Assembly: GCA_035712345.1 (NCBI GenBank)
Contig: DASTAY010000045.1
Location: forward strand, 137,173-201,172
Length of the DNA: 64,000 nt
Source of the DNA: VRUE01 sp035712345
GTDB lineage: Bacteria; Actinomycetota; Thermoleophilia; Solirubrobacterales; 70-9
Reading direction: 5' to 3'
This document shows positions 7,435 to 16,221 of the stretch, piece after piece. A program made the translations under genes and the position numbers. Within the stretch, counting starts at the first letter, position 1; each line of letters starts with the position of its first letter. The notes below the pieces were generated by a model. That model searched no databases, was not told the origin of the DNA, and saw only the letters and a program-made list of their open reading frames with translations.

Positions 7435-9335
7435 GTCTGGCCCACCACGGAGGGCTCCGGCTGGGCGACCTCGGCGCCTTCGCCGGCCATGATCGCGTGC
7501 CGCGCCCCGGGCACCCCGAACTCGTAGGGACCGCCGACGACGCGGGGAATCTCGTCGAAGTTGAAGACCGGCGGCGGCGATGAGACCAACCACTCGATCG
7601 AGTTGGCCCGCCACGGGTTGGCTTCGGCGCGCGGGCCGAAGCGCCAGCTGACGATCATGTTGTAGAGGAAGACGAGCTGGACCGCGCCGAGGAAGAAGGC
7701 GCAGCAGCTGATCAAGAGGTTCCAGTCGCCGAACTGGGTCGCGTAGTCGGCGACGCGGCGGGGCATTCCGTCCATGCCGATCCAGTGCATCGGGATGAAG
7801 GTGCCCCAGGTGCCGATCACGGTGCCCCAGAAATGGATGCGGCCGAGTTTCTCGTCGTACATCCGGCCCGTGATCTTGGGGAACCAGTGGTAGATGCCGG
7901 CGAAGATCGTGAAGACCGAGCCGCCGAAGAGGACGAAGTGGATGTGGGCGACGATGAAGTAGGTGTCCGAGACGTGGATGTCGATCGGCACCATGCCCAG
8001 CATGACGCCGCTGATGCCGCCGATCGTGAAGGTGACGATGAAGGCGAGGGCGAACAGCATCGACGTCGAGTAGGTGTGGATCTTGCCGAAGTAGAGCGTG
8101 CCCAGCCAGGAGAAGATCTTGATTCCCGTCGGCACCGCGATCAGCAGGGTCGTGATCATCATCGGCACGCGCAGCCAGCTGAACATGCCCGCGACGAACA
8201 TGTGGTGCGCCCAGACCGAGTAGCTGAGGACGACGATCCCGATCAGCGCCAGCGCCATCAGCCGGTAGCCGAAGATCGGTTTACGGGCGTGGGTGGAGAT
8301 GACCTCGGAGATGATCCCGAACCCGGGCAGCATCATGATGTAGACGGCCGGGTGCGAGTAGAACCAGAAGATGTGCTGGTAGCTGATCACGTCGCCGCCA
8401 CCCGTGAACTGGAAGAACTGGGTGTGCAGGACGCGGTCCATCAGCACCATGAACTGGGCGCCGGCGATGAACGGCGTCGCGGCCACGACCAGCAGCGAGG
8501 TCGAGAGGTTGGCCCAGACCAGCAGCGGCATCCGCCAGAAGGTCATCCCCGGCGCGCGCATGGTGATGATCGTGACCAGGAAGTTGAGCGCCGTCGCGAT
8601 CGAGGAGGCGCCGGCGAACTGCACGCCGAGGTTGAAGAACGACTGGCCGAGCGGGGCGCCGGTGGAAAGCGGCGCGTAGCCCGTCCAGCCGGCGTCGAAG
8701 CCGCCGCCGGGGGCGAGGAAGCTGCCGACGAAGAGCATTCCGGCCAGCGGCAGCATCCAGAAGCTGAGCGCGTTGAGGCGCGGGAAGGCCATGTCCGGAG
8801 CCCCGATCATCAGCGGCAGGACGTAATTCGCGATGCCGGCGAAGACCGGGATCACGAAGAGGAAGATCATGATCCCCGCGTGGGTCGAGAAGAGGCTGTT
8901 GTAGGTGGCCGCGTCGACGATCTGCGTGCCGGGCTGCGCCAGCTCGGCCCGGATCAGCATCGCCAACAGCCCGCCCACGAAGAAGAAGAAGAACGTGGTG
9001 CAGATGTACTGGATGCCGATCACCTTGTGATCGGTGTTGAAGCGGAAGTAGTCCTTCCAGCTCTTGGCGCCGTGCTGGGAATGATCGTCGGGGATCGTCG
9101 GCATCCCCGCCGCCCAGCGCAGCCAGTAGTCGAAGCAGCCGAAGCCGGCGAGGAAGCCGAGCGGGCCGGTGATCAGGGGCACGACGACGTGCGGATAACC
9201 GGTCTGTTCGGTCTGCCAGATCGGCAGCCCGGAGACGTCGCGCAGGAGCACGACCAGGCCGACGCCGAAGGCAGCGGCAAGCGCCGCGCCGAGCACGCCT
9301 CGAATCCATCCCGGTTGCTTGATCGCGGCGATCAT
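7431..9335 (-). CDS. ctaD: Cytochrome c oxidase subunit I (A2-type)
   Basis: 634 residues. All catalytic ligands are present: low-spin heme His in STHAGIMIFLF, CuB His in HPAVY and HH in WAHHMF, heme a3 and heme a His in VAHIHF. The segment reads FYSHPAVY: the Glu of the usual HPEVY is Ala and a Tyr-Ser pair precedes the His. This is the YS motif of A2-type heme-copper oxidases, in which the YS pair is proposed to replace the Glu of the D proton channel. The first ~90 residues are an unusual extension with two extra hydrophobic helices. It follows ctaC by 19 bp and overlaps the next gene by four bases. Confidence 0.97.
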   Translation of the reverse strand: MIAAIKQPGWIRGVLGAALAAAFGVGLVVLLRDVSGLPIWQTEQTGYPHVVVPLITGPLGFLAGFGCFDYWLRWAAGMPTIPDDHSQHGAKSWKDYFRFNTDHKVIGIQYICTTFFFFFVGGLLAMLIRAELAQPGTQIVDAATYNSLFSTHAGIMIFLFVIPVFAGIANYVLPLMIGAPDMAFPRLNALSFWMLPLAGMLFVGSFLAPGGGFDAGWTGYAPLSTGAPLGQSFFNLGVQFAGASSIATALNFLVTIITMRAPGMTFWRMPLLVWANLSTSLLVVAATPFIAGAQFMVLMDRVLHTQFFQFTGGGDVISYQHIFWFYSHPAVYIMMLPGFGIISEVISTHARKPIFGYRLMALALIGIVVLSYSVWAHHMFVAGMFSWLRVPMMITTLLIAVPTGIKIFSWLGTLYFGKIHTYSTSMLFALAFIVTFTIGGISGVMLGMVPIDIHVSDTYFIVAHIHFVLFGGSVFTIFAGIYHWFPKITGRMYDEKLGRIHFWGTVIGTWGTFIPMHWIGMDGMPRRVADYATQFGDWNLLISCCAFFLGAVQLVFLYNMIVSWRFGPRAEANPWRANSIEWLVSSPPPVFNFDEIPRVVGGPYEFGVPGARHAIMAGEGAEVAQPEPSVVGQT

Positions 9336-9354
9336 CGGTGGGTCTGCACCTCCA

Positions 9355-10149
9355 TTATGCCCCGCCCGCTCCGAGCGGTTCGGCAGGGTTGGTTCCGGTG
9401 TCCTGGCGAATCGATTCCATGTACGGAGCCGGCACCGTTTCTTTCAGGCCGGCCACCCATTTGCGGAACTGGGCGGGCGGTTCCACTACGACTTTCGCCC
9501 GCATCGACGCGTGGCCGAAGCCACAGAGCTCGGTGCAGATCAGCTGGTAGGTGCCGACCCTGTCCGGCGTGACCGTGGCCGTGGTCGTGATCCCCGGCAC
9601 GTTGTCTTTCTTCACCCGCCACTCGGGCACCCAGAAGGAGTGGATCACGTCCTGGGAGTGCATTTTGAACTGGATCTGCCGGTTCACCGGCACGTGCAGT
9701 TCGCCCTCGACGAACTTGTTGCCTTTGCCCGGGTAGCCGAAGCTCCACGCGTATTGCTGCGAGAAGACGTCGACCGTCATCGGGTTCCCTTCGACTCTTT
9801 CGATGTCGTTCAGGACCGACCAGCTGTAGCCGGCGCCGAAGAGGACGATGATCGTCGGGATCACGGTCCAGGCGACCTCGAGCCGAGTGTTGCCGTGGAT
9901 CGGCTCGCCGTCGGATTCGTCGCCCGGCTTGGCTTTGAATTTCCACAGCGCGTAGAAGAGCATCACCATCACCAGCGAGAAGACGAAGGAGGAGAGGACG
10001 ATCATCACGTTGAGCAGATCGTCGATCTTCGGCGCCGCCGTGGAGGCCTCCTGACCGTCCCAGTTGATCGAGAGCATCACCGCGGAGATCGCCGCGGTGA
10101 GCGCGACGGTCGCGGCGAGCATCTTCGCTATCGGCAGGCGGCCGTACAT
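9355..10149 (-). CDS. ctaC: Cytochrome c oxidase subunit II
   Basis: 264 residues: an N-terminal signal/anchor helix, a second helix at about 45-68, then the periplasmic cupredoxin domain. The CuA ligands are all visible: His170 (VIHSFW), Cys205, Glu207, Cys209, His213 and Met216 (CTELCGFGHASM). The aromatic QQYAWSFGYPG patch for electron entry is present. There is no C-terminal heme c domain, so the donor must be a separate cytochrome such as the one at 3281. I chose ATG 10149 because GGAGG precedes it by eleven bases; an alternative ATG at 10227 would add a Ser/Ala-rich leader. Confidence 0.95.
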   Translation of the reverse strand: MYGRLPIAKMLAATVALTAAISAVMLSINWDGQEASTAAPKIDDLLNVMIVLSSFVFSLVMVMLFYALWKFKAKPGDESDGEPIHGNTRLEVAWTVIPTIIVLFGAGYSWSVLNDIERVEGNPMTVDVFSQQYAWSFGYPGKGNKFVEGELHVPVNRQIQFKMHSQDVIHSFWVPEWRVKKDNVPGITTTATVTPDRVGTYQLICTELCGFGHASMRAKVVVEPPAQFRKWVAGLKETVPAPYMESIRQDTGTNPAEPLGAGGA

Positions 10150-10281
10150 CAAGAATCGCCCTCCGCTCGCTTGCGAAGAACCAGATCTGGACGCTGCGCT
10201 CGCTTCGGACTCATCGGCGGCGGGCATTCTATTGAAGCGGCGGCGGGAGGTTTTCCGGCCTCAAATGACGCTCCGCACGAT

Positions 10282-11631
10282 CTAGTCGGGCGCAGACAGC
10301 TCGCCGAGCCGCCCGGCGGACGCGGCCAGGACGCCGCGAGCAACTCCCTCCCAGCTCCAGAGCCGCTGCGCGGTGGCGACGAGCGCCTCGCGCGCCCGTT
10401 CGCGCTCCTCCTCGGGAAGCTCCAGCCAGCGGCTCAACCGCGCGGCTATCGCCTCGACCGCGCCCGCCTCGACCGGGAACGAAACCAGCTCGGACACCTC
10501 CGGCGGCAGGGTCCTGGCCAGCTCCCTGGACACCTCCTTCATCCCCGAGTGCCCGGCGGACACGGGCAGCGCCCCGCAGGCCGCGGCCTCCGCCGCGACC
10601 ATCCCGAACGCCTCGGGGAACGTGCTCGGCATCACCAGCGCCTCCGCCCCCGGCAGGAGCTCCGCCACCTCGTCGTGCTCGAGCCTGCCGATGAGCTCGA
10701 CGGACCCGGCGACGCCCCTGGCGGCTTGCCGATAGCCCTCGGGTGGATCGGCCAGGAAGGCGCTCAGGATCGAAAGCGGCTCCGCGGCGCCACCCTCGAG
10801 CCCTCGCCCCAGCCGCGCGACCTCGCGCGCGTCGTCGAGATCGCCGCGATCGAGCGCCGCCAGCAAGCGTCGCAGCCCGTGCTCGTACTCCCCGTAACCG
10901 GCGATCCGCAGGATGGCGTCCGGATGGGCGCGCCTGACGAGCGGCCAGGCGGCGATGAGGAGATCGACCCCCTTCGAGACGATGAGCTTCCCGACGAAGA
11001 CGATCTCCCCCGGGTGGCGCGCGGCAGGGTCAGGGGGCCGGAAAGCCTCCGTATCGACTCCGGGGGGGCCGAGGCGGGTCTTTCCCTCGAGACCCTCTAC
11101 CTCGGGCAACGCGGCCCAGAGCGATTCCGCGGTGTGCCGCGAACCGACCAGGACCGCGGAAGCCGCTTCCACCCCCTCCTCGGCATAGGGCAGGAAGCGG
11201 GGATGCGGTTTGACGGTGTACTCGAGCGCCGAGCCGTGGATCTTCGCGGCGAAGCCGCCGATGCCGGCCCGGGCGAGGATCGCCGGGCCCATGACGAGGT
11301 GGCCGGCGAGAGCGGCGTCGAAGCCGCCGGTGGCCTCGGCGAGCTCGCGCACCGCCGAGACGTTGGCGTCGAGGTAGCGGTCAAGCTCCTCGGCGCTCAG
11401 CTCCTCGAACGCCTTGACCTCGAAGCCCTCGTAGGGGTCTTTGACGTAGACGGGCAGGAGGCCGCCGATGTCGGGGTTGTGGATCTCGACGGCCTCGATC
11501 TCGACCTGCCTGTCCTGGCAGAGGAGATGCACCTCGTGCCCCAGGCCCGACAGGGCCCGAGCGAGATTCACGCTGTAGATGTTGCTGCCGGTGCCGCGCA
11601 GCATGTAGCCGTGGAAGAGAAGGACGCGCAT
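10282..11631 (-). CDS. GT4-family glycosyltransferase
   Basis: 449 residues, GT-B fold. The N-terminal half starts MRVLLFHGYMLRGTGSNIY and handles the acceptor. The C-terminal half begins EIVFVGKLIVSKGVDLLI and holds the E-x7-E nucleotide-sugar motif at PEAFGMVAAEAAACG. The family uses a retaining mechanism with an NDP-sugar donor; substrate is not predictable. ATG 11631 is preferred over the in-frame TTG at 11643. It is divergent from the small zinc-ribbon gene, with only about 20 bp between the starts. Confidence 0.88.
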   Translation of the reverse strand: MRVLLFHGYMLRGTGSNIYSVNLARALSGLGHEVHLLCQDRQVEIEAVEIHNPDIGGLLPVYVKDPYEGFEVKAFEELSAEELDRYLDANVSAVRELAEATGGFDAALAGHLVMGPAILARAGIGGFAAKIHGSALEYTVKPHPRFLPYAEEGVEAASAVLVGSRHTAESLWAALPEVEGLEGKTRLGPPGVDTEAFRPPDPAARHPGEIVFVGKLIVSKGVDLLIAAWPLVRRAHPDAILRIAGYGEYEHGLRRLLAALDRGDLDDAREVARLGRGLEGGAAEPLSILSAFLADPPEGYRQAARGVAGSVELIGRLEHDEVAELLPGAEALVMPSTFPEAFGMVAAEAAACGALPVSAGHSGMKEVSRELARTLPPEVSELVSFPVEAGAVEAIAARLSRWLELPEEERERAREALVATAQRLWSWEGVARGVLAASAGRLGELSAPD

Positions 11632-11650
11632 CCTGCCGGACAAGCTATTA

Positions 11651-11926
11651 GTGTTCCCGGCCGTGAACGCGAAGCAGCTCTACCGGATGCGCGCGCCGGC
11701 CTCGGGCCGCGAGGCGCTTGCCCACGCCGAGCCCGGCTCGGTGTACGTCGACCGCGAGACCGACGAGGAGATGGTCCCCGTGGCGATGGTGCTGCCTCTC
11801 GCCCCCTCGGCCTCCTCCCTCCCCCGCACCCCGGAGAACCTGCGCGCCTGCCGCCGCTGCGACCAGCTGATCGGCCTCGACGTGTCGGACTGCCCCTACT
11901 GCGGACTCCGCCAGGAAGCCCTCTAG
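11651..11926 (+). CDS. Small zinc-ribbon protein
   Basis: 91 residues. The N-terminal two thirds is a small beta-rich region, and the C-terminus holds a CRRC...CPYCG pair of CxxC knuckles that should bind one Zn2+. GTG 11651 is the first in-frame start; a second GTG at 11663 is equally possible. It is divergent from the glycosyltransferase and may share its promoter region. Function unknown. Confidence 0.65.
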   Translation: MFPAVNAKQLYRMRAPASGREALAHAEPGSVYVDRETDEEMVPVAMVLPLAPSASSLPRTPENLRACRRCDQLIGLDVSDCPYCGLRQEAL

Positions 11927-11933
11927 GGCCTTC

Positions 11934-12695
11934 CTACGGCTTTTTGACGACGGTCGCGGTGTAGAGCAGGCGGGCGTTGCTGTAGTAGCAGCCGTAGGTC
12001 TTGGTCTTGCCGACGCCCTGTTGCGGGTGCCCGTCCTGGATGTCTTCCTTGGAGGAGCAGTGCTTGGGCAGGCGGCTGCCGCGCCAGGTGTTTTCTTCGG
12101 AGACGTTGAAGGCGAACATCGGCGCCCAGGTGGGGATCGTCAGGGCGACGACCTGGCCCTGGGCGACGCCCAGCGGGTGGTCGAGGGCGAAGACGACGGT
12201 GCTGCCGAAATAGGGGTTGAGGACCTGCAGCGGGCTCTGGCGGACGAGCTTGAACTGCGGGGGGCTGGAGCCTTCGACCGGCTTCAGCACGCCGATCCGC
12301 GCCTCTGAGGGCTTGCCGAGGAATTCGTTGAAGAAGCCGATCTCGTCGGTCATCTTTTCGCTGTCGGTATGCGAGGGGCGCGAGAGCGTGATCGACCAGG
12401 CGACGACCTTGCCGTCGAAGGGGACCTCGTAGGGACGGGGCACGCCGCCGGCGATGGCCTGGAAGCCGGTCACGTGGCCCTCGACCCGGCAGGGCACGAC
12501 CTCGACGTTGTTGACGATCTTGCCGGGACAGGACGGCGGCGGCGTCGAGTCGGTCTTGCCGAGCACGACGACCCGCGCCGGCGCCGAGTCGGCCGAGCCG
12601 GGTGAGGTGGCGGCTACCAGCAAGGCGAGCGCGCAGACGAAGACGAGCGCGACGAGCGCGCGGCTTGGGCGGGGTAGGTCTGCTGCTGCTTTCAC
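11934..12695 (-). CDS. Secreted protein of unknown function
   Basis: 253 residues. An N-terminal signal peptide (hydrophobic core about residues 16-33, ending near SADSAPA) precedes a globular domain with four to six cysteines, including CPGKIV, VPCRVEG, PKHCSSK and GCYYSN, suggesting disulfides outside the cell. I place the start at GTG 12695, six bases after GGAG; a GTG at 12698 is adjacent. The frame stays open much further upstream, but that part is antisense to the amidase and is not real. No family is recognised. The right-edge protein at 62037 is also secreted but not clearly related. Confidence 0.75.
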   Translation of the reverse strand: MKAAADLPRPSRALVALVFVCALALLVAATSPGSADSAPARVVVLGKTDSTPPPSCPGKIVNNVEVVPCRVEGHVTGFQAIAGGVPRPYEVPFDGKVVAWSITLSRPSHTDSEKMTDEIGFFNEFLGKPSEARIGVLKPVEGSSPPQFKLVRQSPLQVLNPYFGSTVVFALDHPLGVAQGQVVALTIPTWAPMFAFNVSEENTWRGSRLPKHCSSKEDIQDGHPQQGVGKTKTYGCYYSNARLLYTATVVKKP

Positions 12696-12822
12696 CACGA
12701 TCTCCAGGGACAACCCGGTCCCATGACCGGGGTTGCGGCAGGGGATTCTCTCGTTCGCCGCGGTTTCGCGCGCTCCTCCGGAGCAGGTGCACGATCGCGT
12801 ACAGGTAGGGTTGCCAGCCGAG

Positions 12823-13029
12823 ATGGAGGCCACGACGGACGGATCCCAGGCAGACCAGTTCATCGCGGCGGGCCTCGCTTCGCTTGGGATCGAAGCCGAC
12901 GAGGTGGACCTCGCGATCATGGGCGCTCTCCACGGGCTGCTCTGGCCACCGTTGCTGGAGCTGCTCGACATGGACCTGGGAGACGTCGCGCCGGAGCGCT
13001 GCCCGGACCTCTCGAGGGAGCCGCAGTGA
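12823..13029 (+). CDS. AtzG-like small amidase partner (tentative)
   Basis: 68 residues, helical and acidic, read from ATG 12823. Its stop overlaps the start of the amidase (GTGA at 13026-13029). Small helical proteins of this size preceding an amidase of the same operon are GatC-like/AtzG-like subunits that stabilise the enzyme. The LLELLDMDLGDVAPE region would be the segment that wraps the amidase. The family match is from size, position and general pattern rather than a firm motif. Confidence 0.5.
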   Translation: MEATTDGSQADQFIAAGLASLGIEADEVDLAIMGALHGLLWPPLLELLDMDLGDVAPERCPDLSREPQ

Positions 13030-14399
13030 CGGATCCGCTCGACCTCGGCCTGCGCGCCCAGGCGGCGGCGATCGCCGCCGGGGAAGTCGACCCCGCCGAG
13101 CTGCTCGAGGCCACGCTCGCCCGCATCGAGGAGCGCAACCCCGCCCTGAACGCCGTCGTCGAGACCTTTCCCGAGCGCTCGCGCGAGATGCTCGCCGCCG
13201 CCCCGGACGGGCCGCTGCACGGCGTCCCCGTCGTGCTCAAGGACGAGTGGCCGCTGCCCTGGCGGGCGCAGCGCTTCGGCGCCGCCGAGCTCACGGTTCA
13301 CACGGCGCCCGGCGAGTCCGGTCCCTACCGGGCGCTGCGCGACGCCGGGGCGGTGGTCGTCGGGATCGGCAACATGCACGAGCTCGGCGGCGGCACCACC
13401 GGCAACACCTCGGTCTACGGCCCGGCCCGCAACCCCTGGGACCCCGAGCGCTGCCCCGGTGGCTCCTCCAGCGGCCCGGCGGCCTCGGTCGCGGCCCGCC
13501 TGGTGCCCGCCGCGGTCGGCGCCGACGGGCTCGGCTCGGTGCGCTTCCCCGCCGCCTACTGCGGGCTGACGGGCCTCAAGCCGACCTTCGGTCGCGCGGC
13601 GATGGAGGGACACCACATGGCGCCGGTCACGACTCTGATCGTCTCCGGCCCGCTCTGCGCGGACGCCGGCGACTGCCGCCTGCTCGCCTCGAGCCTCTAC
13701 GGCGAGGAGCTTGCCGCGGGCAAGGCGTCCGGGCTGCGCATCGGCGTCGTCCGCGACGCCGTCTCCGAAGACGTCACCCCGGAGGTCGCCGCGGCCTGCG
13801 AGGCGGCGGTGGAGGCGCTGCGCGCGGAGACCGGCGGAGAGGTGCGGGAGATCGAGCTGCCCGACCTCGAGGCGGCGACCCTGTCGGCGCTCCTGATCAT
13901 CAACTCCGAGGCCGCCCGCGGCGCGACGCCGGCGCGGCTCAACCAGCTCAGCCCCGAGCTGAGCCCGATCGCCCGCGGCACGCTCAAGTACCGGATGCTG
14001 CTGCCCGCCGCGGCCGCAGCCCAGGCGCAGCTCGTGCGCACGCTGATGCGCCGCCGCCTCGCCGCGCTCTTCGCCGCGGTCGACGTGATCGCCTGGCCGA
14101 CGGTTCCGGCGCCGGCCCCGCCCCTCGAGGCGCCGATCGTCGAGTTGCCGTCGCGAACCTCGACGGCCGACCAGGCGAACGTGCGCGGCGCCGCGCTCGC
14201 CAACCTCACCGGGATCCCCTCGATCAGCCTGCCGGCCGGGCTGAGCGACGAGGGGCTGCCGATCGGCCTGCAGCTCCAGGCCGCCTGGGGCGCCGACGAG
14301 CTCCTGCTCGATGCCGCCGAGGCGCTGGAGCGGGCAAATGGCCGCCGCTGGGTCGAGTCGCTGCCGCCGCTGGCGCAGGCAACGACGACAGAGGGCTGA
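13026..14399 (+). CDS. Amidase signature family hydrolase
   Basis: 457 residues. The Ser-cisSer-Lys triad is complete: Lys in PVVLKDEW, the cis-Ser in GGSSSGPAASVAA and the nucleophile Ser in DGLGSVRFPAAYCG. The Gly-rich amidase signature spans about residues 130-190. Members hydrolyse amides such as carbamoyl compounds, biuret-like molecules or Glu/Asp-tRNA amide donors; this copy is not clustered with gatB, so a catabolic role is more likely than tRNA amidation. GTG 13026 overlaps the preceding small gene and fixes the start. It is followed after one base by the ABC ATPase gene. Confidence 0.9.
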   Translation: MTDPLDLGLRAQAAAIAAGEVDPAELLEATLARIEERNPALNAVVETFPERSREMLAAAPDGPLHGVPVVLKDEWPLPWRAQRFGAAELTVHTAPGESGPYRALRDAGAVVVGIGNMHELGGGTTGNTSVYGPARNPWDPERCPGGSSSGPAASVAARLVPAAVGADGLGSVRFPAAYCGLTGLKPTFGRAAMEGHHMAPVTTLIVSGPLCADAGDCRLLASSLYGEELAAGKASGLRIGVVRDAVSEDVTPEVAAACEAAVEALRAETGGEVREIELPDLEAATLSALLIINSEAARGATPARLNQLSPELSPIARGTLKYRMLLPAAAAAQAQLVRTLMRRRLAALFAAVDVIAWPTVPAPAPPLEAPIVELPSRTSTADQANVRGAALANLTGIPSISLPAGLSDEGLPIGLQLQAAWGADELLLDAAEALERANGRRWVESLPPLAQATTTEG

Positions 14400-14400
14400 G

Positions 14401-15372
14401 ATGGCGTCGAGCACGGCGATCTCGGTGCAGGGGCTGGAACGCGCCTTCGACGAGGTGCTCGCCGTACAGGGGGTCGACCTGGAGGTCGGCGAGGGCGAGA
14501 TCTACGGCTTTCTCGGCCCCAACGGGGCAGGCAAGACGACGACGGTGCGGATGCTGACCACGCTGCTGCTGCCGACCGGCGGCCGGGCAACTGTGGCCGG
14601 TCACGACGTCGTCGCCGAAGCCCGCCAGGTGCGCGCCTCGATCGGCGTCGCCCTGCAGGAGGCGGCGCTCGACCCGCTGATGACCGGCCGCGAGCTGATC
14701 CGCCTGCAGGCGACGCTGCAGGGACTGCCCGGCGCCGAGGGACGGCGGCGCGCCGACGACCTGCTCGAGCGGGTCGACCTCGCCGCGGCCGCCGACCGCC
14801 GCGTCGGCGCCTACTCGGGGGGCATGCAGCGGCGCCTCGACCTGGCCGCGGCGCTGGTCCACGAGCCGCGCGTGCTCTTCCTCGACGAGCCGACGACCGG
14901 CCTCGATCCCGTCAGCCGCAAGACGATCTGGGAGGAGGTGCGCGCGCTGAACGACGACGGCACCACGGTCTTCCTCACCACCCAGTACCTCGAGGAGGCC
15001 GACCAGCTCGCCGACAACGTCGCCATCATCGACAGCGGCCGGATCGTCGCCGAAGGGACGCCCGCCTCGCTCAAGGCCGAAATCGGCCATCCGCACATCC
15101 GCCTGCAGATCGGCGAGGGCTCGATCGCCGAGACGGAGGAGATCTGCGCCCGCATCGGTCCCCTGCTGCCGCCGGTCGACGGCAGGACGGTGCTGGTCGA
15201 GGTCGAGCACGGCGCCGGCGACATCCCGCGGGTCGTGCGGGCGCTCGACGAAGCCGGCATCGAGGTCGGCTCGCTGGAGCTGGTCCACCCCAGCCTCGAC
15301 GACGTCTTCGTCGCCAAGACGGGCTACCACATAAAAGCTCCGACCACTTCCTCTGCTCCCGCGAATGCCTGA
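14401..15372 (+). CDS. ABC transporter ATP-binding protein (DrrA-like)
   Basis: 323 residues. Walker A GPNGAGKTT (about 42-50), signature YSGGMQRR, Walker B LFLDEPTTGLD and the switch His replaced by Gln (LTTQYLEEAD), as in the drug-exporter DrrA branch. A C-terminal accessory domain of about 90 residues follows. It pairs with two ABC-2 type membrane proteins immediately downstream. The last 12 codons (IKAPTTSSAPANA) are part of a palindrome (15340-15420), so the C-terminal tail seems to be created by that repeat. Confidence 0.93.
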   Translation: MASSTAISVQGLERAFDEVLAVQGVDLEVGEGEIYGFLGPNGAGKTTTVRMLTTLLLPTGGRATVAGHDVVAEARQVRASIGVALQEAALDPLMTGRELIRLQATLQGLPGAEGRRRADDLLERVDLAAAADRRVGAYSGGMQRRLDLAAALVHEPRVLFLDEPTTGLDPVSRKTIWEEVRALNDDGTTVFLTTQYLEEADQLADNVAIIDSGRIVAEGTPASLKAEIGHPHIRLQIGEGSIAETEEICARIGPLLPPVDGRTVLVEVEHGAGDIPRVVRALDEAGIEVGSLELVHPSLDDVFVAKTGYHIKAPTTSSAPANA

Positions 15373-15420
15373 AAAATCAGGTATGGACAGGCATTCGCTC
15401 CCGCGGTCGGAAGTGGTCGG
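15340..15420. repeat. Nested palindrome at the 3' end of the ABC ATPase gene
   Basis: Two nested stems: CCGACCACTTCC (15340-15351) with GGAAGTGGTCGG (15409-15420), and GCGAATGCCTG (15361-15371) with CAGGCATTCGC (15388-15398). The 5' arm encodes the last residues of the ATPase and contains its stop codon (15370-15372). It could attenuate transcription into, or stabilise mRNA for, the permease genes. Confidence 0.75.
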
Positions 15421-15438
15421 GCATAGCGGAGGGCGCGC

Positions 15439-16221
15439 ATGAACCTTCGGGCTAACGCCAGAGTCGTCAGGGCCCTGGGCATGCGCTCGATCCGCCAGAC
15501 CTTCCGCCGCCCGCAGCTGATGGCGCCGATCGTCGTCTTCCCGACCGTCCTGCTGGCGATCCAGACCGGCGGCGCCGGCGGCGCCGTCGACCTGCCCGGC
15601 TTTCCGCCCGTGCAGAGCTTCCTCCAGTTCATGCTCGCCGGGGCGATGATGCAGTCGCTGATGCTGGCCGGCAACAGCGGCGGGATCGCGCTTGCCGTCG
15701 ACATCGAGATGGGCTTCACCGACCGCCTCTTCGCCGCGCCGATCTCCCGCTACACGATCGTGCTCGGCCGGCTCGCCGGCACGGCGGCGCTGGGCCTGTT
15801 CGCCTCGCTCTGGTTCCTCGCGATCGGGCTGGTCTTCGGCGCGCGGATCGAGGGCGGCGTCCCCGGGGCGCTGCTGGCGATCGCCCTGGTCACCGTCACG
15901 GCGGCGGCGGTCGGCGGGATCGGCGCCGCGATCGCCCTGCGCACCGGCAGCGCCAGCGTCGTCCAGGGCCTCTTTCCGCTCGTCCTCGTCGTCCTCTTCC
16001 TCTCCTCGGCCTTCTTCCCGGTCGGCCTGATGATCGAGCCCGCGCAGACGATCGCGGAATACAACCCGCTCAGCTTCGTCGTCGAAGGGGTGCGCGAGCC
16101 GATCATCTCCGGCATCGACGTCACCGACACGGCCGATGCGCTGCTGGCGATCCTCGGCATCGTCGTCCTCGGCCTCGTCCTCAGCGCACGCGCCCTGCGT
16201 CACCGTCTGCGGGTCGGTTGA
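15439..16221 (+). CDS. ABC-2 type transporter permease
   Basis: 260 residues with six hydrophobic helices and the DrrB-like ABC-2 motif region (FLSSAFFPVGLM...PAQTIAEYNPLSFVVEGVRE). It forms the membrane channel of the exporter encoded by 14401-17027. Its stop overlaps the ATG of the second permease (TGATG near 16218). Substrate cannot be inferred; DrrAB-like systems export hydrophobic compounds or lipids. Confidence 0.9.
   Translation: MNLRANARVVRALGMRSIRQTFRRPQLMAPIVVFPTVLLAIQTGGAGGAVDLPGFPPVQSFLQFMLAGAMMQSLMLAGNSGGIALAVDIEMGFTDRLFAAPISRYTIVLGRLAGTAALGLFASLWFLAIGLVFGARIEGGVPGALLAIALVTVTAAAVGGIGAAIALRTGSASVVQGLFPLVLVVLFLSSAFFPVGLMIEPAQTIAEYNPLSFVVEGVREPIISGIDVTDTADALLAILGIVVLGLVLSARALRHRLRVG

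Noticed and set aside
7431..9335. Loss of the Glu in the HPEVY motif of CtaD as inactivation
   Set aside because: The Tyr-Ser pair before the His identifies an A2-type oxidase, in which this substitution is normal.
12699..14414. A continuous minus-strand frame that would extend the secreted protein at 11934-12695 to over 800 residues
   Set aside because: The extra part is antisense to the amidase and lacks protein-like composition; a signal peptide starts right after GTG 12695.
14224..16203. Long minus-strand open frames (here about 659 codons; similar ones antisense to ctaD, glmS, cca, hyuA/hyuB and others)
   Set aside because: They lie opposite well-supported genes, encode Arg/Asp/Glu-biased low-complexity proteins and arise from the high GC content at third positions.
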